Below are positions 23,004 through 31,754 of a DNA stretch of 35,986 nt, in pieces. The notes below the pieces were generated by a model. That model had not been told where the DNA came from, did no database searches, and was given only the letters and a program-made list of their open reading frames with translations. Made by a program: the position numbers and the translations under genes. Position 1 is the stretch's first letter. Each line of letters starts with the position of its first letter. Source of the stretch: an uncultured Eubacteriales bacterium (lineage in GTDB: Bacteria > Bacillota > Clostridia > Lachnospirales > CAG-274); the NCBI GenBank assembly GCA_949738935.1, contig CATJCJ010000514.1:1-35986 (forward strand), written 5' to 3'.

Positions 23004-23765
23004 ATGCTTAACAATATTTTTATGTTGGTTAGACAAACTAATGGTTTTTACGGCGGAGGATATGGTTTTGGTTTTCTCTATGACCCAACCATTCTTATTA
23101 TTATACCCGCTATGATTTTGGCTCTTTTTGCCCAGTCGAGAGTTTCATCAACTTTTAATAAGTATTCCAAAATCGCCTCAAGAAGAGGTTATACAGGCGC
23201 TGATGTCGCGAGACAACTTCTTTTGTCCGCCGGAATAAATGATGTTTCTGTTGAGAGAATTTCTGGTCATCTTACAGACCATTATGACCCTAAAAATAAA
23301 GTTTTGAGACTTTCTGACTCGGTTTACGCTTCAACAAGTATTGCCGCTTTGGGCGTTGCCGCTCACGAGACAGGTCACGCTATTCAACATAGGGAGAGTT
23401 ATTTTCCGCTTACTTTTAGAACGGCTATTTTTCCTGTTGTTAATATTGGCTCTAAACTTTCCATGCCTCTTATTATGCTGGGGCTTTTATTTGGGTATTT
23501 CAGCGGAAGCAATATCTTGCTTTTGATTGGTATTATTTTATTCGCAACAGTTGTTTTTTTTCAGATTATTACGCTGCCTGTTGAGTTTAACGCGTCTAGC
23601 AGGGCTTTGAAACTTCTTGGTCAGTATAATTATCTTTCAAATGATGAGATTAAACCGGCTAAAAAGGTTCTTTCGGCTGCCGCTTTAACTTATGTTGCCG
23701 CTGCCGCTGTCGCTGTCGCTAACCTTTTGAGGCTTCTTCTTATTTTTAGCAGAAGAAATGATTGA
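23004..23765 (+). CDS. YugP-like membrane zinc metallopeptidase
   Basis: The 253-residue protein belongs to the YugP/Zn_peptidase_2 family, membrane metallopeptidases of unknown substrate. The zinc site HETGH lies in AAHETGHAIQHRESYFPL at about 118-122. Membrane segments are predicted at about 28-44, 148-168, 170-192 and 224-246. A conserved EFNASSRALKLL stretch follows the third one. The N-terminus contains a Gly/Tyr-rich GGGYGFGF stretch. A GGGGGA ribosome binding site (about 22991-22996) precedes the ATG. Family members are commonly found near fmt in Clostridia, often with rsmB, which is absent here. Confidence 0.93.
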   Translation: MLNNIFMLVRQTNGFYGGGYGFGFLYDPTILIIIPAMILALFAQSRVSSTFNKYSKIASRRGYTGADVARQLLLSAGINDVSVERISGHLTDHYDPKNKVLRLSDSVYASTSIAALGVAAHETGHAIQHRESYFPLTFRTAIFPVVNIGSKLSMPLIMLGLLFGYFSGSNILLLIGIILFATVVFFQIITLPVEFNASSRALKLLGQYNYLSNDEIKPAKKVLSAAALTYVAAAAVAVANLLRLLLIFSRRND

Positions 23766-23771
23766 TTTTTG

Positions 23772-23794
23772 CCCTCCGTCTTTTCGACGGAGGG
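23772..23794 (+). other. GC-rich hairpin between the metallopeptidase gene and ispF
   Basis: CCCTCCGTC (23772-23780) pairs perfectly with GACGGAGGG (23786-23794) around a five-base loop. No T tract follows, so this is probably not a strong terminator. It may stabilise the upstream mRNA end or attenuate expression of ispF. Confidence 0.6.
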
Positions 23795-23829
23795 TGTTTG
23801 CGCGAAAGAGCTGATTGGGGGAGTTTGTT

Positions 23830-24315
23830 TTGAATATGAGAGTTGGTCTTGGATATGATGTACATAAATTGGTAAAAGACAGAAAGCTTATTTTGGGTGG
23901 GGTTGATATACCATATGAAAAGGGTCTTTTGGGACATTCTGACGCTGATGTTTTAATTCACGCTATTATGGACAGTATTGTTGGAGCTTGCAAAAAGGGC
24001 GATATCGGAAAACTTTTTCCTGACACGAAAGATGAGTTTGAGGGAATCTCTAGTATGGAGCTGCTTAAGAGAGTTTACACTCTTATTAAAAATGACGGCT
24101 ATAAAATTGTTAATATAGACAGCGTTATTGTAGCACAAAAACCTAGAATGTCAGAATATATTGACAGTATGGAGAAAAATATTTCTCGATGCCTTGAGAT
24201 AGATGAGGATTTTGTAAGCGTTAAGGCTACAACAGAGGAAAATTTGGGATTTACCGGAAGAGAAGAGGGTATCTCCGCCAAAGCTATTTGCCTGATTGAG
24301 AAAATTGATGTATAA
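23830..24315 (+). CDS. ispF: 2-C-methyl-D-erythritol 2,4-cyclodiphosphate synthase
   Basis: IspF closes the cyclodiphosphate in the MEP isoprenoid pathway. It has the opening [12 protein letters not shown] with metal ligands D and [27 protein letters not shown] with the third ligand histidine, and the C-terminal [21 protein letters not shown] signature. The start is uncertain. TTG at 23830 has ideal spacing to GGGGGAG (23816-23822), whereas ATG at 23836 matches the usual N-terminus but is 13 bases away. In Bacillus ispF follows ispD and precedes gltX and cysE; both ispD and gltX are missing here. Confidence 0.95.
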   Translation: MNMRVGLGYDVHKLVKDRKLILGGVDIPYEKGLLGHSDADVLIHAIMDSIVGACKKGDIGKLFPDTKDEFEGISSMELLKRVYTLIKNDGYKIVNIDSVIVAQKPRMSEYIDSMEKNISRCLEIDEDFVSVKATTEENLGFTGREEGISAKAICLIEKIDV

Positions 24316-24384
24316 TAATATTATATGAATATTAAAAACTGGTGCTGCCCTAAACACACAAACTTTTTTGAGAAAAGAGGAATT

Positions 24385-24411
24385 TGAGGCAAAGCCTCAT
24401 GGCTTTTTTTT
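24385..24411 (+). terminator. Possible terminator after ispF
   Basis: TGAGGC (24385-24390) and GCCTCA (24394-24399) form a hairpin with loop AAA. A four-base gap and a run of eight T residues (24404-24411) follow. The stem-loop plus trailing TGG resembles the last hairpin of the hairpin-array repeat, so it may be a remnant doing double duty. Confidence 0.5.
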
Positions 24412-24481
24412 GAGCCAGAGTAAATGGGCGGGTAAAGTCCTTGTTTTTGATAAAAAATGTTTTAAATGAGGTGTGTTTTTT

Positions 24482-25270
24482 ATGAGTTTGAAAAAATTGG
24501 CTTTTTCGGTTTTGAAAATTGCCGCTGTCGTTTTTGTGATTCTTGGTGTAAAAAGAGAAGTCGACAGACAGATGGAAACTATAAAAAGAAAAGACCCGGC
24601 TGTTAAAAGTAAAGCCGAAGTTTTTTTGTATCCTTGTTTTTGGGCTTGTATTTGTCACAGGGTGGCCCATAAACTTTATAATAGAAAGTATTTTTTCCTT
24701 GCCAGACTTATTTCTCAGGTTTCAAGGTTTTTTACTGGAATTGAGATTCACCCGGGCGCTAAAATCGGTAAAGGTCTTTTTATTGACCATGGTATGGGTG
24801 TTGTTATTGGTGAGACTTGTGAGATTGGTGATAATGTCCTTATTTATCAGGGCGTTACGCTTGGCGGTACCGGTAAGGAACACGGAAAAAGACACCCCAC
24901 TATTGGAAACAATGTTATGATTGGCTCTGGTACTAAAATTCTTGGGCCATTTAAAGTTGGTAATAACGCTAAAATCGGAGCCGGTTCGGTGGTTTTAAAT
25001 GAGGTTCCGTCTAATTGTACCGCTGTCGGTGTTCCTGCCAGGGTTATAAAGAGATATAATAAATGTTATAAAGGAAATGATACGCCGGCTGATTGTCTTG
25101 ACCAAATTAAATTTCCTGACCCTATTGAGATGGAAATTTGCGCTTTAAGAGTTAAACTTGAAAAAATGCAGAAAAAATTGGACGGCGTTCAAAGCCCTCA
25201 AAATAATGATATAGAAAAAATAAGTAAGAAATCAGATACAGCTCAAAGTGATAACAAGGAGAATAATTGA
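24482..25270 (+). CDS. cysE: Serine O-acetyltransferase
   Basis: CysE makes O-acetylserine from serine and acetyl-CoA for cysteine synthesis. The left-handed beta-helix of hexapeptide repeats runs from about residue 88 to 190. It contains [21 protein letters not shown] with the catalytic D102-H103 region, [20 protein letters not shown], and the closing GVPARVIK. The 262-residue protein carries a hydrophobic stretch near residues 8-23 and a hydrophilic, disordered-looking tail after 195. The ATG at 24482 is chosen because GAGGTG precedes it. The stop codon overlaps the region of the cysS ribosome binding site and start, so both are co-expressed. Confidence 0.95.
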   Translation: MSLKKLAFSVLKIAAVVFVILGVKREVDRQMETIKRKDPAVKSKAEVFLYPCFWACICHRVAHKLYNRKYFFLARLISQVSRFFTGIEIHPGAKIGKGLFIDHGMGVVIGETCEIGDNVLIYQGVTLGGTGKEHGKRHPTIGNNVMIGSGTKILGPFKVGNNAKIGAGSVVLNEVPSNCTAVGVPARVIKRYNKCYKGNDTPADCLDQIKFPDPIEMEICALRVKLEKMQKKLDGVQSPQNNDIEKISKKSDTAQSDNKENN

Positions 25271-25272
25271 TT

Positions 25273-26673
25273 ATGAGACTTTATAATACATTAACAAGAA
25301 AAAAAGAGGATTTTGTTCCTTTGGAAGAAAATAAGGTTAAAATGTATGTTTGTGGACCTACTGTGTATGATTATATACACATTGGCAACGCCAGACCATA
25401 TGTTATTTTTGACACTATAAGAAGATATATGGAGTATAAAGGTTATGAAGTCAACTATGTTCAGAATTTTACTGATGTTGATGACAAGATTATTAAAAGA
25501 GCTAATGAGGAAAACGTTTCAGCAAAGGATATTGCCGATAGATTTGTAAAGGAGGCTATAAAGGACGCGGAGGGGCTTAATGTTGAGGCTGCCACTAAAA
25601 ATCCCCGTGTTACTGAGGAAATGCCTCATATTATAGAAATGATTCAGACTCTTGTTCAAAAGGGTTTCGCTTATGAGGTAAATGGAACGGTTTACTTTGA
25701 TACAAAATCTTTTAAGGATTATGGAAAACTTTCGGGAAAAAATATTGATGACCTTGAGGCGGGAGCGAGAATTGAGGTTGATAAAGAAAAGAAAAGTCCT
25801 GTGGATTTTGTTCTATGGAAACCTTTTAAACCCGGTGAGCCAAAATGGGATTCTCCTTGGGGTGAGGGACGTCCCGGATGGCATATAGAATGTTCTGTTA
25901 TGGCTAAAATATATCTTGGTGACACTATAGATATTCATGCCGGGGGTGAGGACCTTATATTCCCTCATCACGAAAATGAAATCGCTCAAAGTGAGGCGGC
26001 TAACGGAAAACCTTTTTCTAAGTATTGGCTCCATAACGGTTTTATAAATGTTGACAATGAAAAAATGTCTAAATCTAAGGGAAATTTCTTTACTTTGAGG
26101 GAAATCGCTAAGGTTATCCCTTATGATGTTATAAGATTTTTTATTTTGAATGGGCATTACAGAAGTCCTATTAATTTTAGCAGGGATTTGATGGAGGCTG
26201 CCGGAAATGGTCTTGACAGAATTAAAAATTGTGTTAAAGATTTGAGCTTTATTACTCTTAATGGAAAAGACGGTGATATTACTCAAGATGAAAAAAATCT
26301 TATTGATGAGGCTGTAAAGTTTAAAAATAAATTTGAGGAAAGTATGGACGATGATTTTAATACCGCTGACGCTGTTTCGTCTATATTTGATTTTGTTAAG
26401 TTCGCTAATAAAAATGTGACGGAAAGCTCGACAAAGCTGTTTGCTGAGAGTATTTTGTCAAAAATTGTTGAGTTGTGCCGCATTTTGGGTGTTGAGCCTT
26501 TGAAAGAAAACAAGGATTCTGAGGCTGAGGAAATTGAGGCGCTTATCGCCGAGAGACAAGAGGCCAGAAAGAATAAGGATTGGGCGGCCGCTGATAAAAT
26601 CAGAGATGAGCTTGCGGAGAGAGGCATTGTTATTGAGGATACTTCCGCCGGAGTGAGATGGAGCAGAAAATAG
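25273..26673 (+). CDS. cysS: Cysteinyl-tRNA synthetase
   Basis: CysS charges tRNA-Cys. The class I signatures are intact in 466 residues: HIGN (36-39, the HIGH motif) and KMSKS (264-268). Zinc ligands C27, C207, H232 and E236 match those of the E. coli enzyme. AAGGAG at 25256-25261 serves the ATG at 25273; an in-frame TTG at 25267 is too close to it. The cysE-cysS pairing links cysteine supply with its use, as in Bacillus. mrnC starts two bases after the stop codon. Confidence 0.97.
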   Translation: MRLYNTLTRKKEDFVPLEENKVKMYVCGPTVYDYIHIGNARPYVIFDTIRRYMEYKGYEVNYVQNFTDVDDKIIKRANEENVSAKDIADRFVKEAIKDAEGLNVEAATKNPRVTEEMPHIIEMIQTLVQKGFAYEVNGTVYFDTKSFKDYGKLSGKNIDDLEAGARIEVDKEKKSPVDFVLWKPFKPGEPKWDSPWGEGRPGWHIECSVMAKIYLGDTIDIHAGGEDLIFPHHENEIAQSEAANGKPFSKYWLHNGFINVDNEKMSKSKGNFFTLREIAKVIPYDVIRFFILNGHYRSPINFSRDLMEAAGNGLDRIKNCVKDLSFITLNGKDGDITQDEKNLIDEAVKFKNKFEESMDDDFNTADAVSSIFDFVKFANKNVTESSTKLFAESILSKIVELCRILGVEPLKENKDSEAEEIEALIAERQEARKNKDWAAADKIRDELAERGIVIEDTSAGVRWSRK

Positions 26674-26674
26674 T

Positions 26675-27109
26675 ATGTATGAGAGTTTTTTTGACACGAT
26701 TTCACATAATTTGAAAAATGGCTTTAAAATTAAAGCTAATGAGTATTCGCCTTTAAATCTCGCTTATATAGGAGACGCTGTTTTTGAGGTTTTTGTCAGA
26801 ACTATGGTTATTGAAAACGGAAATATGCCTGTAAGTAAACTGCATAAAATTTCTAAAGAATTTGTTAACGCTAAGGCTCAGGCTGAAATGTTTGAGAAAA
26901 TAAAGGATAGAGTTACTCCTGAAGAACTTGCTGTTCTTAAAAGAGGACGAAACGCTAAAAGTTTTACCTCAGCCAAAAACGCCTCAATAACTGATTACAG
27001 ACACGCCACGGGGCTTGAGGCGTTATTCGGGTATTTATATATAAAAGGTGAGAATGAGAGACTTGCCGAGATTTTTAATATGTGTATTGAAAAGGAGATT
27101 TTATCTTGA
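26675..27109 (+). CDS. mrnC: Mini-ribonuclease 3
   Basis: MrnC is an RNase III catalytic domain without a double-stranded-RNA-binding domain that matures 23S rRNA in Bacillus. The 144-residue protein has the signature LNLAYIGDAVFEVFVR (about 28-43) with catalytic D35. ELAVLKRGRNAKS and the second acidic site in TGLEALFGYLYIKG complete the domain. The ATG lies two bases after the cysS stop, without a strong ribosome binding site of its own, so translation is probably coupled. Order cysS-mrnC-rlmB is conserved in Firmicutes. Confidence 0.95.
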   Translation: MYESFFDTISHNLKNGFKIKANEYSPLNLAYIGDAVFEVFVRTMVIENGNMPVSKLHKISKEFVNAKAQAEMFEKIKDRVTPEELAVLKRGRNAKSFTSAKNASITDYRHATGLEALFGYLYIKGENERLAEIFNMCIEKEILS

Positions 27110-27930
27110 AAACTGACAAAGGAAAAGGATTTTTTAATAAATATTCTCGGGGAAACTCTGAAAAAAAAGAAAATAAATTTAATGAGAACTTTGATGACAA
27201 TTTTCAGCTTGAGGGCAGAAACCCTGTTCTTGAGGCTATTAACAGCGGAAGAACAATTGACAAGATTATTGTTAAAAAAGGTGAGATTGAGGGAACTTTG
27301 AGGGTTATTGTCGCTAAGGCCGCTGAGAAAGGTATTGTTATTCAGGAAGTTGACAAAAATAAAATGGCGGAAATGAGCAGAACCCATAATTGTCAGGGGG
27401 TTATCGCTGTTTGTCCGGCTCGGGAATATGTTGATGTTTCGGATATTATTCAGGCAGCTAAAGATAAGGGGGAGGAACCTTTTATTATTATTCTTGATGA
27501 GATTGCCGACCCTCATAATTTGGGCGCTGTCCTGAGAACCGCTGACGCCAGCGGAGCTCATGGGGTTATTATTCCCAAAAGAAGGGCTGTTGGGCTTACG
27601 GGGGCTGTCGGAAAAGCTTCCGCCGGCGCTGTTGAATATGTTCCCGTGGCTAGGGTCACGAATATCGCCAATACTATTGATGATTTGAAAAAACAGGGAG
27701 TTTGGGTCGCGTGCGCTGATATGAATGGTCAAGAGTATTTTGACGCTCCCCTTGACGGGGCGATTGCTGTTGTTATTGGAAATGAGGGCAGCGGCGTTGG
27801 CAGACTTATTAAAAAGAAATGTGATTTTTCTGTTAAAATTCCTATGTTTGGAAAAATTTCTTCTTTGAACGCCTCTGTAGCCGCTGGACTTATTATGTAT
27901 GAAGTTGTTCGCCAAAGACAAAAACGATAG
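27106..27930 (+). CDS. rlmB: 23S rRNA 2'-O-methyltransferase, TrmH/SpoU family
   Basis: This SPOUT-class enzyme probably methylates the 2'-OH of G2251 in 23S rRNA. After a charged disordered start (about 1-32) comes the substrate-binding domain (LEGRNPVLEAINSGRTIDKI). The knotted catalytic domain has the three motifs: LDEIADPHNLGAVLRTADASGAHGVI, VVIGNEGSGV and KIPMFGKISSLNASVAAGLIMYE. The start is TTG at 27106 after AAAAGGAG (27089-27096). It overlaps the mrnC stop by four bases. Downstream is yacP, as in Bacillus (yacO-yacP). Confidence 0.95.
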   Translation: MKTDKGKGFFNKYSRGNSEKKENKFNENFDDNFQLEGRNPVLEAINSGRTIDKIIVKKGEIEGTLRVIVAKAAEKGIVIQEVDKNKMAEMSRTHNCQGVIAVCPAREYVDVSDIIQAAKDKGEEPFIIILDEIADPHNLGAVLRTADASGAHGVIIPKRRAVGLTGAVGKASAGAVEYVPVARVTNIANTIDDLKKQGVWVACADMNGQEYFDAPLDGAIAVVIGNEGSGVGRLIKKKCDFSVKIPMFGKISSLNASVAAGLIMYEVVRQRQKR

Positions 27931-27940
27931 GGTGATTTTT

Positions 27941-28453
27941 TTGAGTGATGAATATTTGCTTGTTGATGGATATAATATTATTTTCGCTTGGAACTCTCTT
28001 AAAAAAATCGCTGAAAAATCTCTGGAGGACGCCAGGGATAAACTTATTGATATTTTGGGTGATTATCAGGGATATAAAAAAATAAATATTATTATTGTTT
28101 TTGACGCTCATTTGGTTAAAGGCGGCGTTGGCAGTGTATATAAGTATAATGATATTTATGTTGTTTATACTAAGGAAGCTGAAACTGCCGATAATTACAT
28201 AGAACGTACCGCTACTGTGTTTAGAGGTAAATATAAAGTTAAAGTTGCGACATCTGATGGTTTGGAACAAGTTATTATTATGAGTCAGGGCGCTGTTCGT
28301 ATGTCAGCCAGAGAACTGCGGGAAGATGTTAAACTCGCTAAAAAACATATTAAGGAAAAAATTGAGGAAATGAAGCCTATTAAAAACAATATGCTTATTG
28401 ACAATCTTGATAAAGAGACTGCCGCTTGGCTTGAGAAAATGCGTCGAGGTTAG
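27941..28453 (+). CDS. yacP: NYN-domain ribonuclease, YacP family (Rae1-like)
   Basis: The 170-residue protein is a PIN-like NYN-domain ribonuclease. The Bacillus homogue YacP (Rae1) cleaves mRNA in the ribosomal A site. The active-site aspartates are visible in LLVDGYNIIFAW, IIIVFDAHLVKGG, TKEAETADNYIE and KVATSDGLEQ. The start is TTG at 27941, with AGGGTGA at 27929-27935 overlapping the rlmB stop; a longer frame from 27899 would lie inside rlmB and lacks a ribosome binding site. The 170-residue length equals that of Bacillus YacP. sigH follows after a repeat-containing gap. Confidence 0.92.
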   Translation: MSDEYLLVDGYNIIFAWNSLKKIAEKSLEDARDKLIDILGDYQGYKKINIIIVFDAHLVKGGVGSVYKYNDIYVVYTKEAETADNYIERTATVFRGKYKVKVATSDGLEQVIIMSQGAVRMSARELREDVKLAKKHIKEKIEEMKPIKNNMLIDNLDKETAAWLEKMRRG

Positions 28454-28477
28454 TTTTACAGTAATATGGTAGTCTTA

Positions 28478-28535
28478 TTAAAGTTTAGGGTCAAGGCTTT
28501 ATAGTAAACAACAAAAATATTTGTTATTCACTATA
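28478..28535. repeat. Fused repeat fragments upstream of sigH
   Basis: ATTAAAGTTTAGGGTCAAG (28478-28496) is a fragment of the hairpin-array repeat, identical to the linker before its fifth hairpin (about 22828). It runs directly into a 36-base palindrome at 28500-28535 (TATAGTAAA... CACTATA), the second copy of the palindrome at 10648-10683. Confidence 0.75.
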
Positions 28536-28640
28536 AATTTTGTAACGGAAAGCAGTGTTTTCATAAAAAGGCTTTTTATTGCCAGTAAGTTGAATTGCTA
28601 TAAGTTTTTTAATTGTATTTTTATTTGGGAGAGTGTGTCT

Positions 28641-29321
28641 ATGGGAGATAAAAGCTTAGGTGATATAAGCTGTATAAAACCTAAGGATTATTATAAAGGG
28701 TATAAAGATTATGAAAGCCTAAAAGATGAGGAGGTTATTGAGCTTATTCATAACGGAGATGATTTGGCTTTGGAATATATTATTGAGAAATATAAAAAAC
28801 TTGTTAGAATGAAAGCCAGACCTTATTTTATTATTGGCGCTGACCAAGAAGATATTATTCAGGAGGGTATGATTGGACTTTACAAAGCAATAAGAGATTT
28901 TGACGGAAGTTATATTTTTTATTCTTTCGCTGAGTTATGTGTTAAGCGGCAAATTATAACAGCTATTAAATCGGCCTCAAGGCAGAAACATATTCCTCTT
29001 AATTCTTCTCTTTCTTTAAATAATGTATTGTATGAGGAAAATGAGCGTACTTATATAGAATTATTTGCGGACAAGCTCTCAAATCCTGAGGAACTTCTTA
29101 TTGGACGAGAGGACAAAAATTATATTGAGGAAAAAATTATTCACAATTTGAGCAAGCTTGAATACAGAGTTTTGACTTTATATCTTAAGGGCAGGAGCTA
29201 TATTGAGATTGCCGGTATTATTGGCAAGGACGAGAAAGCTATTGATAATGCTCTGCAAAGAGTTAAAAAAAAGGTTGAGAAAATTTTGGCCGAAAGAAAA
29301 AAACTTGGCAGAAATTTTTAA
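28641..29321 (+). CDS. sigH: RNA polymerase sigma-H (Spo0H-like) factor
   Basis: The 226-residue protein is a sigma-70 family factor of the SigH type, which directs transition-state and early sporulation transcription in Bacillus and Clostridia. Region 2 is clear: LIHNGDDLALEYIIEKYKKLV, then DQEDIIQEGMIGLYKAIRDF and SFAELCVKRQIITAIKSASRQKH. Region 4 is LSKLEYRVLTLYLKGRSYIEIAGIIGKDEKAIDNALQRVKKKV. GGGAGAG at 28627-28633 fixes the ATG at 28641; an in-frame extension to 28521 would translate repeat sequence. Its place after yacP matches Bacillus. The rpmG-secE-nusG genes that usually follow are absent. Confidence 0.94.
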   Translation: MGDKSLGDISCIKPKDYYKGYKDYESLKDEEVIELIHNGDDLALEYIIEKYKKLVRMKARPYFIIGADQEDIIQEGMIGLYKAIRDFDGSYIFYSFAELCVKRQIITAIKSASRQKHIPLNSSLSLNNVLYEENERTYIELFADKLSNPEELLIGREDKNYIEEKIIHNLSKLEYRVLTLYLKGRSYIEIAGIIGKDEKAIDNALQRVKKKVEKILAERKKLGRNF

Positions 29322-29621
29322 AGAACTGAAAGTTTTGGGGGTTTGACCCATAAACGCTAACTTAATAAAAACCTTGAGGCGCCGCCTCAAACTCCGCTCG
29401 CTTTTTGAAAAAAGCGAGACAAAAACTTTTAAGCGAAACTACGTTTCGCCAAGAATAATAAATTTTTATGCAAAAACGACAGTTTTTGCTTATTAAAGTT
29501 TAGGGTCAAGCCCTTTTTAAAGGGCTTGCTGGGTATGGGACAGCGTCCCATGGTTTTAACTTAGTGCATATGGGACAGTGTCCCGCTGTCTTAATGTTTT
29601 TTATGAAAGGTTGTTTGTTCT
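29322..29621. other. 300-base intergenic region occupied by a hairpin-array repeat
   Basis: Almost the whole gap between sigH and topB is repeat: the hairpin array at 29374-29584 plus a small TGGG/CCCA inverted repeat at about 29336-29350. No promoter or small gene is visible. GAAAGG at about 29605-29610 is the topB ribosome binding site. Confidence 0.7.
29374..29584 (+). repeat. Hairpin-array repeat, copy 3 (complete, seven hairpins)
   Basis: Hairpins in order: TTGAGGC/GCCTCAA (29374-29390), CTCGCTTTTT/AAAAAGCGAG (29397-29418), GCGAAAC/GTTTCGC (29433-29449), GCAAAAAC/GTTTTTGC (29470-29489), AAGCCCTTT/AAAGGGCTT (29508-29527), ATGGGAC/GTCCCAT (29535-29551), and a seventh, GGGAC/GTCCC (29572-29584). 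Orientation is the same as the other copies. The fourth stem is perfect here where the copy at 22806 has a G-T pair. Confidence 0.92.
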
Positions 29622-31754
29622 ATGAAAACTTTGGTGGTTGCGGAAAAACCGTCTGTTGGCAGGGATATCGCGAGAGTTTTGAAATGTAACGGAAAGGGAG
29701 ACGGATTTTTGTTTTCCGACGAGTATATTGTCTCTTGGGCGGTTGGACATCTTGTGGCTTTGTGCGACCCTGAGGATTATGATAAAAACTTGAAAAAATG
29801 GAGTGTTGATGCCCTCCCTATTGTTCCGCAGAATATTAAAACAAAGGCGATTCCGAATACGAAAAAACAGCTTGTTGTTCTTAAAAAACTTATGAACGAT
29901 AAAGATGTATCTGAAATTGTATGTGCTACCGACAGCGGAAGAGAGGGCGAACTTATTTTTAGGTATATTTATGATATCGTGAGGTGTAAAAAAAGTTTTA
30001 AGAGACTTTGGATTTCAAGTATGACAGATTCCGCTATTAAAGATGGTTTCGCTAATCTTAAAGACGGCAGCGAGTATGATAATCTTTATTTGTCGGCAAA
30101 GTGCCGTTCTGAGGCTGATTGGCTTGTGGGGATAAACGCCTCGAGAGCTTTTACCCTTAAATATAACGCTCTTTTGAGTATTGGAAGAGTTCAAACTCCT
30201 ACTTTGGCTGTTTTGGTTCAGAGACAAAAGGAAATAAATGAGTTTGTTCCTAAGACTTATTGGGAAGTTGTTGGAATATTTGACGGCTATAAAAGTATAT
30301 GGATTGATGTTAAAGAAAATGACAGTAAAATTTTTGACAGAGAAAAGGCTTTTCAAATTGTTCAGGATGTTGTTGGCAAACAGGGGGTTGTAGCTTCTGT
30401 TGAAAATAAGAAAAATAAACAGTTCCCGCCTCTTTTATATGATTTGACCGAATTACAGAGAGACTGCAACAGAAAATTTTCTTTTTCGGCTAAACAGACT
30501 TTGAGTATAGCTCAGGATTTGTATGAGAAAAGAAAACTTATTACTTATCCGAGAACTGACAGCAGATATCTCTCTGACGATATGATTCCTAAAATAAAAT
30601 CTACTCTTTCTAAAATAAATTCTGTTGGGGAATACAAGGCTTTTTCTGATTATATACTTGAACTTGAAAAGCTGCCGCTTGGAAAGAGAATTATTGATAA
30701 TTCTAAAATTACTGACCACCACGCTATTATTCCCACAGACGTTAAAATTAATCTCAGTTCTTTAAGTGACGCCGAGTTTAAGGTATATGATTTGATTGTC
30801 AGAAGGTTTATGGCTGTTTTTTATCCTCAATATGTTTATAACACGACTAAAATTATTACGGCTGTTGGTGTACATAATTTTATTACAAAGGGAACGACTG
30901 TTGTTGATAAAGGCTGGACAGCGTTAAATATTCAGGGTAAGAACGATAAGAGGGAAGAAGATGTTCTCCCTAATGTGAAAAAAGGCGATATTGTTATAAA
31001 TGAAAGTGCTGAGGCTGTTAAGAAACAAACGGTTCCTCCTAAGCTATATAATGAGGCGACTCTTTTGTCAGCTATGGAAAACGCCGGAAGATTTGTTGAG
31101 GATGAGGCACTCAAAGAACAGCTTAAAGAGAGCGGGCTTGGAACTCCGGCTACAAGAGCCGCTATTATTGAAAGACTTTTGAATGTTGGATATGTTCGCA
31201 GAAATGGTAAAAGTCTTGTCCCTACTGATAAGGGAATGAAGCTTATTGAGGTTGTTCCTCATGAATTGAAATCTCCTGAGACAACAGGAAAATGGGAAAA
31301 AGGATTGTCTTCTGTTTCTAAGGGGAAAATGGATGATAAAAGATTTATGGGCAGTATTTTAAGGTATGTGTCGTATATTGTTGAGCAGTCTAAAATTTCT
31401 CCCCAAAAAGTTATTTTTCCAGCTGAAAACAGAAACGGGAAAAAAGGCGGAAGAAAGATTTCTGTTTTGGGAAAGTGTCCAAAGTGTGACAGCGGAGAGA
31501 TTGTCGAAAACAGTAAAAGCTTTTATTGTACAAACTGGAAACAAGGATGTAAGTTTTCTATGTGGAAAGACAGCGTTAAGGTTTATGGTAAAATTTTGGA
31601 GTCAAAAGACGCTAAGGAACTTTTGAAAAACAGAAAAATTTTAAATGTTGACCTTGTTTTGCCTCAAACCCAAGAAAAGTGTGTCGGGGATATTATCCTT
31701 AAAGGCGATAACAGCGGTTTTGTTGAAATTGTTAATTTGACAAGGAAAGAGTGA
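29622..31754 (+). CDS. topB: DNA topoisomerase III
   Basis: This type IA topoisomerase decatenates and relaxes negatively supercoiled DNA. The 710-residue protein begins with the TOPRIM domain (MKTLVVAEKPSVGRDIARVL and ATDSGREGELIFR near 102-114). The active-site tyrosine is Y309 in YPRTDS. GLGTPATRAAIIERL lies near 507-521. A C-terminal zinc-finger-like segment CPKCDSGEIV...FYCTNWKQGCKF, with four cysteines, ends the enzyme. GAAAGG precedes the ATG. It lies between a hairpin-array repeat and a miniature element, so it is probably transcribed alone. Confidence 0.95.
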   Translation: MKTLVVAEKPSVGRDIARVLKCNGKGDGFLFSDEYIVSWAVGHLVALCDPEDYDKNLKKWSVDALPIVPQNIKTKAIPNTKKQLVVLKKLMNDKDVSEIVCATDSGREGELIFRYIYDIVRCKKSFKRLWISSMTDSAIKDGFANLKDGSEYDNLYLSAKCRSEADWLVGINASRAFTLKYNALLSIGRVQTPTLAVLVQRQKEINEFVPKTYWEVVGIFDGYKSIWIDVKENDSKIFDREKAFQIVQDVVGKQGVVASVENKKNKQFPPLLYDLTELQRDCNRKFSFSAKQTLSIAQDLYEKRKLITYPRTDSRYLSDDMIPKIKSTLSKINSVGEYKAFSDYILELEKLPLGKRIIDNSKITDHHAIIPTDVKINLSSLSDAEFKVYDLIVRRFMAVFYPQYVYNTTKIITAVGVHNFITKGTTVVDKGWTALNIQGKNDKREEDVLPNVKKGDIVINESAEAVKKQTVPPKLYNEATLLSAMENAGRFVEDEALKEQLKESGLGTPATRAAIIERLLNVGYVRRNGKSLVPTDKGMKLIEVVPHELKSPETTGKWEKGLSSVSKGKMDDKRFMGSILRYVSYIVEQSKISPQKVIFPAENRNGKKGGRKISVLGKCPKCDSGEIVENSKSFYCTNWKQGCKFSMWKDSVKVYGKILESKDAKELLKNRKILNVDLVLPQTQEKCVGDIILKGDNSGFVEIVNLTRKE

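Noticed and set aside
23772-23794. Strong rho-independent terminator after the metallopeptidase gene.
   Set aside because: The nine-pair stem is followed by TGTTTGCG, not by a T tract, so termination would be weak. It is listed only as a hairpin.
26995-27921. A 308-residue open frame on the minus strand opposite mrnC/rlmB.
   Set aside because: It lies wholly over two well-supported genes, has no ribosome binding site and a low-complexity Asn/Ser composition typical of shadow frames.
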